Assembly: GCF_030269305.1 (NCBI RefSeq)
Contig: NZ_BSTC01000003.1
Coordinates: forward strand, 62,001-126,000
Direction of reading: 5' to 3'
DNA length: 64,000 bases
DNA from: Kineosporia sp. NBRC 101731
Lineage (GTDB): Bacteria > Actinomycetota > Actinomycetes > Actinomycetales > Kineosporiaceae
The notes under the pieces were generated by a model. The model saw only the letters and a program-made list of their open reading frames with translations, did not search any database and was not told where the DNA came from. Of this stretch, positions 7,428 to 15,625 are shown one piece after another (within the stretch, counting starts at the first letter, position 1; every line of letters begins with the position of its first letter). A program made the position numbers and the translations under genes.

Positions 7428-10124
7428 ATGCCTGATTCCGTGCTCTGGATTGTGTCGTTCGACGGTACGCCGCTGTCCGGTGTGGTCGTCGAGTCGCTGA
7501 AACTCGGCGAGGCCTTCCGGCAGCGGGGTCACCGGGTGCTCCTCGACATCGGGTACGACATCAAGGAGGACAAGGGCCGGTTCTTCGTCCCCTACACCGA
7601 CGAGGCCGACGGCCTGCCCGCCTGGGTGGAGCTGGCCCGCGTCGACGGGATCGAGGAGATTCCCTGGTACACCCCCGGCTTCGTCCGGGACACCCTCGAC
7701 GCCGTGCGGCACGGCACCCCACCGTCATCGACGGCGGCCTGTTTCGACGTGGTCGTCGAGGCCCTGGCCCGGCGTATCGAGAAGACCTGGCACCGGCACG
7801 GGGTCACCGCGGTGCTGGTGGAGAACGGGACGCTCCCCGAGAACATCGCCTACACGCAGGCGCTCTACCGGGCGATCGAGCGGTACGGCCCACAGCTGGG
7901 GGATCGGCCCTTCGTGCTGTGGCGCGACCACGACCTGATGTGGAACAGCGAGCCCTCGTCGGGCAAGTACGGCACCGCGCCCTACCCGCTGACGCCCCGG
8001 CCCCGGAACTCGCCCTGGATCCGCTACCTCGCCCTGCACGAGGAGGCCCGTCGCCGCACCCTCGCCTGGGTCCCTGGCCTGCGCGACCTGCGGGTGCTGC
8101 CCAACACCTTCGACTTCGACCGCGTCACCACCGCGTTCGGCCTGCGCGAGGAGTACGGCATCCCGGCCGAGGCCGCCCTCCTCGCCCGCTGCACCCGTCT
8201 GATCCCGCAGAAGCGCGCCGACCGCGAGATCGACCTGATCGCCCGGCTGGCCGGGCGCCTGCCCGACCGGCCGGTGTACCTGTTCCTGGCCGGTGACCCC
8301 ACCGAACACCCGCCGACCGTGGCCGCCCTGCAGGAACAGGCGCAGCGGCTGGGGGTCGCGGACCGGGTGATCTTCGGCGGTCGGCTCGCGGCCCGTGACC
8401 TGGGCGCGGCCGGACCGGGCTTCTCGGTGGCCGACCTGCTGGCCGAGGCCGACGTGATGTCGTTCCTGACCTCGTACGACTACGAGAGCTACGGCAACCC
8501 GATCGGTGAGGCCGTGGCCTCGGGGGTGCCCTACCTGACCACCCGGTACGCGCTCTACGACACCGTCTATGGCCGCAAGGGGCTGCATGCTCCGGTGCTC
8601 GAGGTGTCCGGGCAGGACGAGGCCCCGCTGACCGAGGAGTTCGTCGCCGATGTCGCCGAGCTCCTGACCAACCCCCTGCTGCGCGGCCGGGTCGCGGCCC
8701 ACAACCGGGCCCGCGGCGAGCGGTACTTCGCCCACAGTCGGGCTGCCGAAATGGTGGACGATCTGCTCACCACCCGCTCGCCGGTGGCCATGGAGTCCGG
8801 TCCCGACGTCTACAGCCCGGCCGGGTACGCCGCGGTGGCGCCCCTGGCCGCCGGCACCCGCATGACAGTGGTGATCCCGGTGCGGGACGAGGCCGCCAAT
8901 CTGCCCGCAGTGATCGGGTCCCTGGCCGGGCAGCGGGGGCCGGACGGGCCCCTGGACCGTTCACTGTTCGACGTGCTCCTGGTGGACAACAACTCCCACG
9001 ACGACACCGTCGTCCTCGCCCGGGAGCTGGCGGCCCAGCACGAGGGCCTGCGGCTGTCCGTGATCGGTGAGAGCGAGCAAGGGGTCTCGTGTGCCCGTCG
9101 CACCGGGATGGGCGTGGCCGCCGAACGGGCCCAGTTGCGGGACGGTGACGACACGAACGAGCGGTTCTACCTGGTCTCGGCCGATGCCGACTGCCGGGTG
9201 GCGCCGGACTGGCTGTACGAGCTGCTGAACGCCATGGACGGCGACAAGGCCGCGATCGGCGTGTGTGACTACTATTACGACGCGGCGCACTTCGAGGGCC
9301 GGCCGCTGTTGTGGGAGGCGATCGACCGTACGATCCGCAGCCGCCGGGTGGCCTGGGAACGGTTCGGGGGCTTCCCCGACGGCAAGGGATTCGCGGTCGA
9401 TCGGCGTTCCTACCAGCGCGTGGGCGGGATCGAGCTGTCGTACCAGCTGGAGGGTGGGCGGTTCGTCAGCCATCTGTCCGACGACTGGGACTTCGGCATC
9501 CTGGTGCGCGCGACCGGTGAGGACATCGTCTACGTGCCCACGTCGCGCGTCGAGATCAACCCCCGCAGGGTCGATCACGCGATCGACGAGGTGGTGGCCG
9601 GGCGGGCGTACGGTTCGGGCGGCATCATCACGATGCGCGACATTCGGCCCCCGGCGTCGACGAGGCCCGGGGGAAGGGACCTGACCGAAGCGGAAGCGGT
9701 TCAGGCGTGGGAGTTCTCGATCAAGGACTTCATGCCCAAGAACATGATCCTGGCCGCGGTGCTCACTCCGTCGCTGCTGGACGACGAGGGTGTGATCGAC
9801 CTGCTCTCACCCGATCTGGCCCGGCGGATGGCCGCGCGCATCCCGCAGATCACCGCGCAGACCCATCTGCTCAGCTACGCCCCGATCCATTCGTACAAGA
9901 CCCCGTGCTTCCGGCTGTACTTCGAGTTCGCCGAGGAGCTCTTCGCCCGGCTGCGCGCGAAGGTGGGCCCCGACATCGGTTATCCGCCGCCCCTGCCCGA
10001 CTGCCTCCAGGAGATCCGCGACACCGGCGACGAGGAGCGGTTCCGCGAGTTCGTGCGTCATTACTGCGAAGACCGTGAGTCCGGCGAGGCGCACGACTAC
10101 TTCGGCAACGGAGGAGTTTTCTGA
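7428..10124 (+). CDS. Bifunctional glycosyltransferase: GT4-like domain fused to GT2-like domain
   Basis: An 898-residue predicted cytoplasmic enzyme with two nucleotide-sugar transferase modules. Residues 1 to about 440 look like a GT-B fold GT4 enzyme: the donor-site region has RLIPQKRADREIDL and an E-x7-E type motif ESYGNPIGE (about residue 353) followed by AVASGVPYL. Residues about 479-715 are a GT-A fold GT2 module beginning MTVVIPVRDEAANLP, with VDNNSHDD, the metal-binding DxD-type SADADC (about residue 585) and DDWDFG (about 684). The last 170 or so residues match nothing I know. The start has GGGGAGA upstream. Its TGA shares a base with the ATG of the radical SAM gene (TGATG), so the two are coupled. 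The acceptor is unknown. Confidence 0.8.
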   Translation: MPDSVLWIVSFDGTPLSGVVVESLKLGEAFRQRGHRVLLDIGYDIKEDKGRFFVPYTDEADGLPAWVELARVDGIEEIPWYTPGFVRDTLDAVRHGTPPSSTAACFDVVVEALARRIEKTWHRHGVTAVLVENGTLPENIAYTQALYRAIERYGPQLGDRPFVLWRDHDLMWNSEPSSGKYGTAPYPLTPRPRNSPWIRYLALHEEARRRTLAWVPGLRDLRVLPNTFDFDRVTTAFGLREEYGIPAEAALLARCTRLIPQKRADREIDLIARLAGRLPDRPVYLFLAGDPTEHPPTVAALQEQAQRLGVADRVIFGGRLAARDLGAAGPGFSVADLLAEADVMSFLTSYDYESYGNPIGEAVASGVPYLTTRYALYDTVYGRKGLHAPVLEVSGQDEAPLTEEFVADVAELLTNPLLRGRVAAHNRARGERYFAHSRAAEMVDDLLTTRSPVAMESGPDVYSPAGYAAVAPLAAGTRMTVVIPVRDEAANLPAVIGSLAGQRGPDGPLDRSLFDVLLVDNNSHDDTVVLARELAAQHEGLRLSVIGESEQGVSCARRTGMGVAAERAQLRDGDDTNERFYLVSADADCRVAPDWLYELLNAMDGDKAAIGVCDYYYDAAHFEGRPLLWEAIDRTIRSRRVAWERFGGFPDGKGFAVDRRSYQRVGGIELSYQLEGGRFVSHLSDDWDFGILVRATGEDIVYVPTSRVEINPRRVDHAIDEVVAGRAYGSGGIITMRDIRPPASTRPGGRDLTEAEAVQAWEFSIKDFMPKNMILAAVLTPSLLDDEGVIDLLSPDLARRMAARIPQITAQTHLLSYAPIHSYKTPCFRLYFEFAEELFARLRAKVGPDIGYPPPLPDCLQEIRDTGDEERFREFVRHYCEDRESGEAHDYFGNGGVF

Positions 10125-11596
10125 TGCCTGATGTTTCGGTGAAACCCGTTTTCCGGCGGACCCAGGCCCTGGAGTCCCTGGCCGCGATCGACCCCGGCCA
10201 CCCGCGTCCGTTCGTTCTGGACGTTCTCGAGCGGCCGGAGAACGCGGGCCTGCTGGAGTACGTTGCCAACGACCCGTTCGGTGCCCACGTGTTCCCGGGA
10301 GACATCCCCGATGTCTCCCCGACGTCCTTTCTTGATGATCTCAACGCGCAACTGGCGAGCACACGGCCCATTCATCTCTGGTCGTACATCCCGACCTGCA
10401 GCTACCGGTGCCGGTTCTGTCAGTACCCGGTCGTCATCGTCAAGGGGCCCGAGGGCGTGGTGCGGGACAAGGTCGACCGCTGGGTCGACCTGAACATCCG
10501 CGAGGCGCAGCTCTGGCTGGACCGGGTGCCCCGGCTGCGGGAGGCGCCGGTGGGGGAATTCAACGTCTTCGGTGGCACCCCCTCGCTGATGGGTCTGGAC
10601 GCGGTGTCGCGCCTGCTGGACTTCTACCGGGAGAACTTCGGTTTCGGCCCGGACACGACGATCCGGTTCGAGGGCGACCCGACCACACTGACCGAACCGC
10701 TGCTGGCCCGGCTGCAGGAACTGGGCTGCGACAAGGTGTCGTCGGGGGTGCAGTCGTTCGACGACCACGTGCTGCAACTCAGCGGACGGGAGCACACCGA
10801 GGCCGAGTGCCACGACTTCCTCGACAGCACACAGCGTCTGGGGTTCGACTGGACCACGATCGACCTGATGTACGGGCTGCTCGACCAGACCGTCGACAGC
10901 GTCGTGCGCGACCTGGATCAGGTGCTGAAACACGATGTGCCGGGCGTGGTCTGCACCAAGCTGCACCTGCGCTCGTACACCGACACCCGCACCGGCGTGG
11001 CCGGTGACCGGCCGGCGGCCTGGCAGTTCCCCGAGTACCGCGCCCGCCTGACCGAGTCCGGGCACCACTGGCCCAGTCTGGGAGAGCAGTACCAGATGCG
11101 AGAGGTGCTGGCCGGTGGACTGACCCGCGAGGGCTACGGCGAGCACCCGACGATGTACTTCCACCGCGCCGACAAGCCGCCGGAGACCTGGAAGGCGATC
11201 ATGGTCGACCAGGACCGGCAGGACGCCGAGGTCGCGATCGGCCTGGGCGGCAGTTCGAGCTGCCGCCGGTCCGAGGCGATGACCGAGGTGAATGCCGTGC
11301 AGTACATGAAGATGGTGGACGCCGGTCAGTTGCCTCTCACCTCGGCGACCCGTTTCGGGGATCTGGCCACGCAGTCCCGGGCGATCAAGATGGCTCTCTC
11401 CACCCTGCAGCCGCTGCGCGACGACGTGCACCAGGAGAGGTTCGCCGGGCGTTCGTTGTTCGACGAGCCCTGGGGCGCGCGGTTCGAGGGTCTGGAACGC
11501 CGCGGCCTGCTGGTGACCGACCGGGCAGGTGGCACCGTCCGACTCACCCCGGCGGGAGAAGTGCTGGTGGAAGCCGTGATGAACACCGAATTCTGA
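10124..11596 (+). CDS. HemN/HemW-like radical SAM protein
   Basis: A 490-residue radical SAM enzyme. The cluster-binding motif is CSYRCRFC (Cys92, Cys96, Cys99). The family's SAM-binding and fold markers follow: FGGTPSL (about 149-155), FEGDPTTLT, SSGVQSFDDHVLQLSGR, DLMYGLLDQT and GLGGSSSCR. The C-terminus has a small winged-helix-like HemN_C region (GLLVTDRAGGTVRLTPAGE). It resembles coproporphyrinogen oxidase or HemW, but the first conserved block is IPTCSYRCRFCQYP, not the usual HemW PFC form, and no haem genes are nearby. Coupling to a double glycosyltransferase suggests it modifies a sugar or lipid-linked intermediate; that is inference. RS C-methyltransferases and cyclopropanases also use this fold. 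Confidence 0.8.
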   Translation: MPDVSVKPVFRRTQALESLAAIDPGHPRPFVLDVLERPENAGLLEYVANDPFGAHVFPGDIPDVSPTSFLDDLNAQLASTRPIHLWSYIPTCSYRCRFCQYPVVIVKGPEGVVRDKVDRWVDLNIREAQLWLDRVPRLREAPVGEFNVFGGTPSLMGLDAVSRLLDFYRENFGFGPDTTIRFEGDPTTLTEPLLARLQELGCDKVSSGVQSFDDHVLQLSGREHTEAECHDFLDSTQRLGFDWTTIDLMYGLLDQTVDSVVRDLDQVLKHDVPGVVCTKLHLRSYTDTRTGVAGDRPAAWQFPEYRARLTESGHHWPSLGEQYQMREVLAGGLTREGYGEHPTMYFHRADKPPETWKAIMVDQDRQDAEVAIGLGGSSSCRRSEAMTEVNAVQYMKMVDAGQLPLTSATRFGDLATQSRAIKMALSTLQPLRDDVHQERFAGRSLFDEPWGARFEGLERRGLLVTDRAGGTVRLTPAGEVLVEAVMNTEF

Positions 11597-11648
11597 TCAG
11601 GGCCCGACATCGAGATGCCGATGATCACGACGTCCCTAATCTGTAGGT

Positions 11649-12284
11649 ATGACCTCGACGACGGCTGACGTCCGGAACGGCCGGGCCCCGCTACTGGGCC
11701 TGGCCGCTCTGGCCTGTGCCGCACTGGCACCCGCGACCATCGTGTTCTCCCTGAAGGTCCTGCCCGGCGTCGTGGTGCTGGGCGGCCTGATCCTTCCGCT
11801 GTGGACGGTCAGTGTGGTCTTCGTGCTGCTCGCGGCCGTGGTGCTGGGTGCCGCCCTGGTGACGGGAGCCCGCGCGTCCCGGGCCCGGAACGACACGGGC
11901 AGCGTCGGTTCCGCGGTCAGCGTGCTGCTGGTGATGGCCACGGCGATCGTGATGGTGGCGACCCTGCTCTTCGTGGTGATCGCCCTGTTCATGGGGCACC
12001 TCCTGAGCAACAACATCGGCAGCAAGCAGTTCGCCCGGCTCCGCCCGGAGGGGCCGTGCCGGGTCGTCGCGCAGTACTCCACCTACCTCACGTCCGGCAC
12101 CGGCACGTTCTTCGCCGTCAACGACCTCGGTCTGGGACTGGAATCGGGCCACTACGACAGTGACGACGGCACGCTTCCCTTCGACGACGGGAACTACACG
12201 CTCACCTGGAACGACGACATCGCCACGATCACCTACGGCGGCGAGGAGAACGCGGCGCCCCACCGGGAGACGGTGCACTGCTGA
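11649..12284 (+). CDS. Membrane protein with three predicted helices and extracytoplasmic C-terminus
   Basis: A 211-residue protein with hydrophobic segments at about residues 14-34, 42-70 and 88-118, then a polar domain of 90 residues ending in a Cys (HRETVHC). A second Cys (GPCRVV) in that domain could pair with it. It begins 52 bases after the radical SAM gene, with a possible hairpin (TGATCA repeats) between them, so co-transcription is uncertain. No family recognised. Confidence 0.55.
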   Translation: MTSTTADVRNGRAPLLGLAALACAALAPATIVFSLKVLPGVVVLGGLILPLWTVSVVFVLLAAVVLGAALVTGARASRARNDTGSVGSAVSVLLVMATAIVMVATLLFVVIALFMGHLLSNNIGSKQFARLRPEGPCRVVAQYSTYLTSGTGTFFAVNDLGLGLESGHYDSDDGTLPFDDGNYTLTWNDDIATITYGGEENAAPHRETVHC

Positions 12285-12326
12285 GGCGGGGAACCTTCCG
12301 GTACCCGCTCACGTCCAAGGGGCGTG

Positions 12327-12794
12327 ATGACGAAATCCTGGGCAGCGCCGCTGCTCGCGGCAGTGCTCCTGGCCGGCTGCGGATCTGAAGAAGTGGTGAC
12401 TCCGCGGGATGCGGGCGTCGATCGGGAGATTCTCGGGACCTGGTACCCGTGGGACATCCCGTCCTACGTACCGCCCGGGTTCGATGCCGACAGCTTCCCC
12501 GAGGCCACAGTGACTTTCAAGGACGACGGGACCTGGACCGGCAGTGACGGCTGCAACGGCCAAGGGGGCGACTACGAGATCACCGCCGACGGCGCCTTCA
12601 GCGCGGGTGAACCGGGGCCCTCCACCCGGATGGGCTGTGCGAACGTGCCGAACGCGACCGTGCTGCACTCCTCCACGAAGGCTGCCGTCGAGAACGGCAT
12701 GCTCGTGCTGAGCGCGAACGGCACGACGACGGGGCGGTACCTGCGCGAGCCCCAGGCCAGTCCGTCACCCAGCGTCTCGGACGTCGACCGCTAG
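12327..12794 (+). CDS. META/HslJ-like lipoprotein
   Basis: A 155-residue exported lipoprotein. The N-terminus has a lysine and hydrophobic core ending in the lipobox LLAGC (Cys at about residue 18), so it should be lipid-anchored on the outer face of the membrane. The mature part contains FKDDGTWTGSDGCNGQGGDY, close to the DGCN-x-x-x-G-x-Y signature of META domains found in HslJ. HslJ-like proteins are linked to stress or antibiotic tolerance, but their biochemical role is poorly known. The start could equally be the GTG three bases earlier. Confidence 0.65.
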   Translation: MTKSWAAPLLAAVLLAGCGSEEVVTPRDAGVDREILGTWYPWDIPSYVPPGFDADSFPEATVTFKDDGTWTGSDGCNGQGGDYEITADGAFSAGEPGPSTRMGCANVPNATVLHSSTKAAVENGMLVLSANGTTTGRYLREPQASPSPSVSDVDR

Positions 12795-12884
12795 ATCGTC
12801 CGGGGCAGGGACGCGGCGAACCGGACCGCCTGGTCGACGCAGTCCGCCAGGGGGCGGCCGCGCCCTGTCCCACGTTCTTCCGGG

Positions 12885-13877
12885 GTGGCCAACGAACCCT
12901 CAAATTCTGCCTTTTCGGATTCATTCTGGGGTGCAGTCGCGCACTCCGTTGAGGTGGCCGGTGCCAGCGCCCATAATGCGATGATGGTCAGCGGAGGAAC
13001 TCAGCAGTTGAATGCCCAGGCTCTCGTCGCCGTGACGGCCGGAGACACCTCGACGGCAAGGAATCTGGCGCAGCGCACGGCACGGGAAGGAAGTCTGCTC
13101 GGCGCGGCGCTGGCCCAGTACCTCGAATCCTCCCAGGAGGGTGCCGTCTACGCGTCTCCCGCCGGTTTCGAGGCCTTCATCGAGGGTGGTGGCAACGTCC
13201 CCCTCTACCAGGCTGTCAGCAACAGCCTGGCCGGCCTGTACGAAGAGTTCCGGCCGGACTCCCTGCTCGACATCGGCTGCGGCAACGGCCGGGCCGTGCT
13301 ACCCGCGGTCGAGGCGGCCGGACACCGACCCGGACGGTTGACCCTGGTGGAACCGTCGGCGGCTCTTCTGTCGGCCGCTACGAAAATGCTGGCCGACGTT
13401 GCACCCTCGATCGAGGCCCAGACCTGGGCGGGAACCGCTCAGACATTCCTGGAGTCTCTGCCCGCCGAAAGTCACTGGCCCCTGGCTCAGTCGACCTTCG
13501 CCCTGCACACCCTGCCGCACGAGGAGCGGACCGCCGTGCTCGCCCAGCTGCGGCCCCATCTCGATGTCCTCGTGGTGGTGGATTTCGATGTGCCCCACCA
13601 TGCCGTCGGTTCGGCCGGGCACCTGGACTTCCTGGCCCGTACCTACGAGCAGGGGCTGGCGGAGTACGACGCCGACCGGGAGCTGGTGGCCCAGGGCTTC
13701 CTCATGCCGGTGCTGGTCGGTCAGTTGCGGCCGGGGGCGACCCGGGTGACCTGGGAACAGAGCAAGGAGAAGTGGCTGGAGCAGGTGAAGTCCGCCGGGT
13801 ACAACGACGTTCAGGTCAGCCCGCTGTGCGAGTATTGGTCTTCTCCCGCTTTCCTGCTCACCGCCAGGGCTTCCTGA
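12885..13877 (+). CDS. Class I SAM-dependent methyltransferase
   Basis: A 330-residue protein whose central part carries the SAM-binding motif LLDIGCGNGRAV (about residues 126-137) followed by an acidic residue at the end of strand two (LTLVEPSA). An N-terminal region of 110 or so residues precedes the Rossmann domain and is not recognised. The GTG start at 12885 is the longest option; ATG codons about 100 bases downstream would give a shorter protein. The substrate cannot be inferred. The 90 bases before it contain a short reverse-strand open stretch that might be a gene remnant. Confidence 0.65.
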   Translation: MANEPSNSAFSDSFWGAVAHSVEVAGASAHNAMMVSGGTQQLNAQALVAVTAGDTSTARNLAQRTAREGSLLGAALAQYLESSQEGAVYASPAGFEAFIEGGGNVPLYQAVSNSLAGLYEEFRPDSLLDIGCGNGRAVLPAVEAAGHRPGRLTLVEPSAALLSAATKMLADVAPSIEAQTWAGTAQTFLESLPAESHWPLAQSTFALHTLPHEERTAVLAQLRPHLDVLVVVDFDVPHHAVGSAGHLDFLARTYEQGLAEYDADRELVAQGFLMPVLVGQLRPGATRVTWEQSKEKWLEQVKSAGYNDVQVSPLCEYWSSPAFLLTARAS

Positions 13878-14256
13878 CCCTTTCCGGGGTTCAGGTCTGG
13901 ACCGCCGGCCGACCGGACGGGCTCCAGCCTCAGTTTGTTCTGAAAACCCCTCGCGGTATGGGTATTCTCGTGCGCTACTCGGGCGCGGCGTCCTTTCCCT
14001 CCACCCCTCGGGCGTGCCACCCGGAGCCGTCTGGCGCCCGACCTGACCTGTCACCTCGGTGAACGGTGTCGGTCAGCCGTGTGCGCGAGGAGTGCATGCC
14101 CGGTTTGGCGGGTGAGGGCTGGAAACGGAGTCTACGGGCCACCGCGCCAGTCCTTGACGCTCCTGAGCGCGGGATCACCCTGGACTACCGAGATCGCGGC
14201 ACCTATTGTTCTTTTACTGATGATCATGGATGATTCATACGTCCCAGGGGGGATCT
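13878..14256 (+). promoter_or_regulatory. 379-base leader region before the peptidoglycan-binding gene
   Basis: No coding potential is visible on either strand. The last 60 bases are relatively AT-rich (ending near ACCTATTGTTCTTTTACTGA), consistent with a promoter, and AGGGGGG at 14246-14252 is the ribosome binding site of the next gene. Long leaders before actinomycete cell-wall genes sometimes hold a cyclic-di-AMP riboswitch, but I could not match its conserved core here. Confidence 0.3.
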
Positions 14257-14778
14257 GTGCAGAGATTCGGCACGGGCGCACGGACGCGCCGTGCAGTGGT
14301 TGTCGGCGCCGTATTGGCGCTGACGGCAGCAGCGTTCAGCATCGCATCACCGGCCCAGGCATCGGTGGCGCAGGGTTACGTCATGGGATCCGGTGCGGTG
14401 AACGACGACTGGGGCGACGAGGGAACCATCTCCTCGACGACCCGCAACCACAACAACGTCGTCTACCTGTGGCAGACCGTCCTCGCCTCGGACGGCTACC
14501 TCAGCTCGAGTCAGGTGGACTGCTGGTTCGGTGCGAACACCAAGGCCGCCACCGAGCGTTGGCAGCGCGACCACGGTGTCGAGGTCGACGGCGCGGTCGG
14601 CCCGGAGACGTTCGGACGGGCCGACGACAGGCTGCAGTGGGTGCTCGGCAGCAACAGCATTCAGTACAACGGATCCAAGACAACGATGGGCGGATACGCC
14701 AGGGACGCCAACGGCTACTGGTACGCGATCGGATACGGCGTCAAGATCTCCTACACGAGCGCGTCGCTCTGCGGCTGA
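14257..14778 (+). CDS. Secreted peptidoglycan-binding-domain protein, copy 1
   Basis: A 173-residue exported protein. The signal peptide has an Arg-rich start (GTGARTRRAVVVGAV) and a cleavage-like end SPAQAS. The mature part begins with about 35 residues shared with its neighbour ([10 protein letters not shown]), then a PG_binding_1-type repeat: VVYLWQTVLASDGYL, CWFGANTKAATERWQRDHG and DGAVGPETFGRADDRL. This fold binds cell-wall peptidoglycan. The GTG at 14257 was chosen because AGGGGGG lies five bases upstream and the start aligns with that of the paralogue. No catalytic domain follows; the C-terminal 40 residues are Tyr/Gly-rich. Confidence 0.8.
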   Translation: MQRFGTGARTRRAVVVGAVLALTAAAFSIASPAQASVAQGYVMGSGAVNDDWGDEGTISSTTRNHNNVVYLWQTVLASDGYLSSSQVDCWFGANTKAATERWQRDHGVEVDGAVGPETFGRADDRLQWVLGSNSIQYNGSKTTMGGYARDANGYWYAIGYGVKISYTSASLCG

Positions 14779-14860
14779 CGCCGTGCTTCAGCCACCGGCT
14801 GACCTCGTTCACCCGATCCGGTTCCATCCGAGGAGCCGGGACACTGATCAGTGGGGAAAA

Positions 14861-15376
14861 GTGCGAAAGATCAATACGGGCGCATGGATGCGCCGCACGG
14901 TCGTCGGAAGCGCCGCCGTGGCGCTGGCTCTGGGGACGTTCGGTGCCGCATCACCGGCACAGGCGTCAGTTTCTCAGGGCTACATCGCCGGAGCCGGGGT
15001 GGTCACGGACGACTGGGGTGACGAGGGCACGATCTCCGCGTCGGTCCGCAGCCACAGCAACGCAGTTTTCCTCTGGCAGGCCGTGCTCGTCTCCGACGGC
15101 TACCTGACGCCGAGCGATGCGGATTGCTGGTTCGGGTCGGACACCACGGCCGCGACCAAGAAGTGGCAGAACGACCACGGTGTCGATGACGACGGCTCGG
15201 TCGGCCCGCTGACCTTCGGCAAGGCCGACGACCGGCTGACTCTGTCCGGCGGCGTCGTCACCTTCAAGGGGGAGAACGGCGGCACTCTCAAGTTCGGCCG
15301 CCAGAGCAACGGCTACTACTACGCGATCACCACCGGCGCCACGTTCTCGTACACGAGCTCGTCCATCTGCGACTGA
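14861..15376 (+). CDS. Secreted peptidoglycan-binding-domain protein, copy 2
   Basis: A 171-residue tandem paralogue of the preceding gene. The two align from the first residue ([12 protein letters not shown] against VQRFGTGARTRR) through the signal peptide end SPAQAS, the motif [10 protein letters not shown], the wall-binding repeat ([45 protein letters not shown]) to the C-terminal [19 protein letters not shown]. The GTG start at 14861 follows GGGGA. The copies are separated by 82 bases and end in a shared strong terminator. Divergence is substantial, so the duplication is not recent. Confidence 0.8.
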   Translation: MRKINTGAWMRRTVVGSAAVALALGTFGAASPAQASVSQGYIAGAGVVTDDWGDEGTISASVRSHSNAVFLWQAVLVSDGYLTPSDADCWFGSDTTAATKKWQNDHGVDDDGSVGPLTFGKADDRLTLSGGVVTFKGENGGTLKFGRQSNGYYYAITTGATFSYTSSSICD

Positions 15377-15385
15377 TCTCGTCCC

Positions 15386-15420
15386 GTTCGGCCCGGCCTC
15401 CTCGGAGGGTCGGGCCGAAC
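15386..15420 (+). terminator. Strong hairpin after the tandem paralogues
   Basis: GTTCGGCCCG (15386-15395) pairs perfectly with CGGGCCGAAC (15411-15420), with an inner CCTCC/GGAGG extension. It lies ten bases after the stop codon. It could also stop transcription coming from the MFS gene on the other strand. Confidence 0.8.
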
Positions 15421-15423
15421 GCT

Positions 15424-15625
15424 TGTGTGCCGCAGAAGGTCCGGTACCTGACGAAGTCCTTTGGTGCGCTCTGGGCGTGCCGCTGCCGACCGGGCCGTCC
15501 GTCCAACGGGGCTTCGACCGTTTCCAGCAGTCGCTCGAACGGGCCGAGGTCGCCGGCCGTCGCAGAGGTCAGGGCTTCCACGGCCAGGTGGTCACGCGGG
15601 ATGTGGACCGGGTTGACCGATGACC
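15424..15625 (-). pseudogene. selO: C-terminal remnant of SelO (YdiU) protein adenylyltransferase
   Basis: On the reverse strand the translation reads [19 protein letters not shown], then [19 protein letters not shown] and ends [14 protein letters not shown]. This matches the conserved C-terminus of the SelO/YdiU pseudokinase family, which normally ends in RTFCGT. The catalytic N-terminal 400 or so residues are absent and the family's usual stop after FCGT has been lost. It overlaps the last 34 bases of the MFS gene, whose C-terminal tail may be an artefact of the same rearrangement. A decayed fragment with no expected function. Confidence 0.65.

Noticed and set aside
12795-12884. Reverse-strand stretch reading RPLADCVDQAVRFAASLPRT and then a stop
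   Set aside because: It looks protein-like but is under 30 residues and matches no family I know, so a gene remnant cannot be supported.
13878-14256. Possible cyclic-di-AMP (ydaO-type) riboswitch before the wall-binding protein gene
   Set aside because: Such leaders occur before wall genes in actinomycetes, but the conserved core bases could not be found here. A covariance-model scan would decide; I do not claim it.
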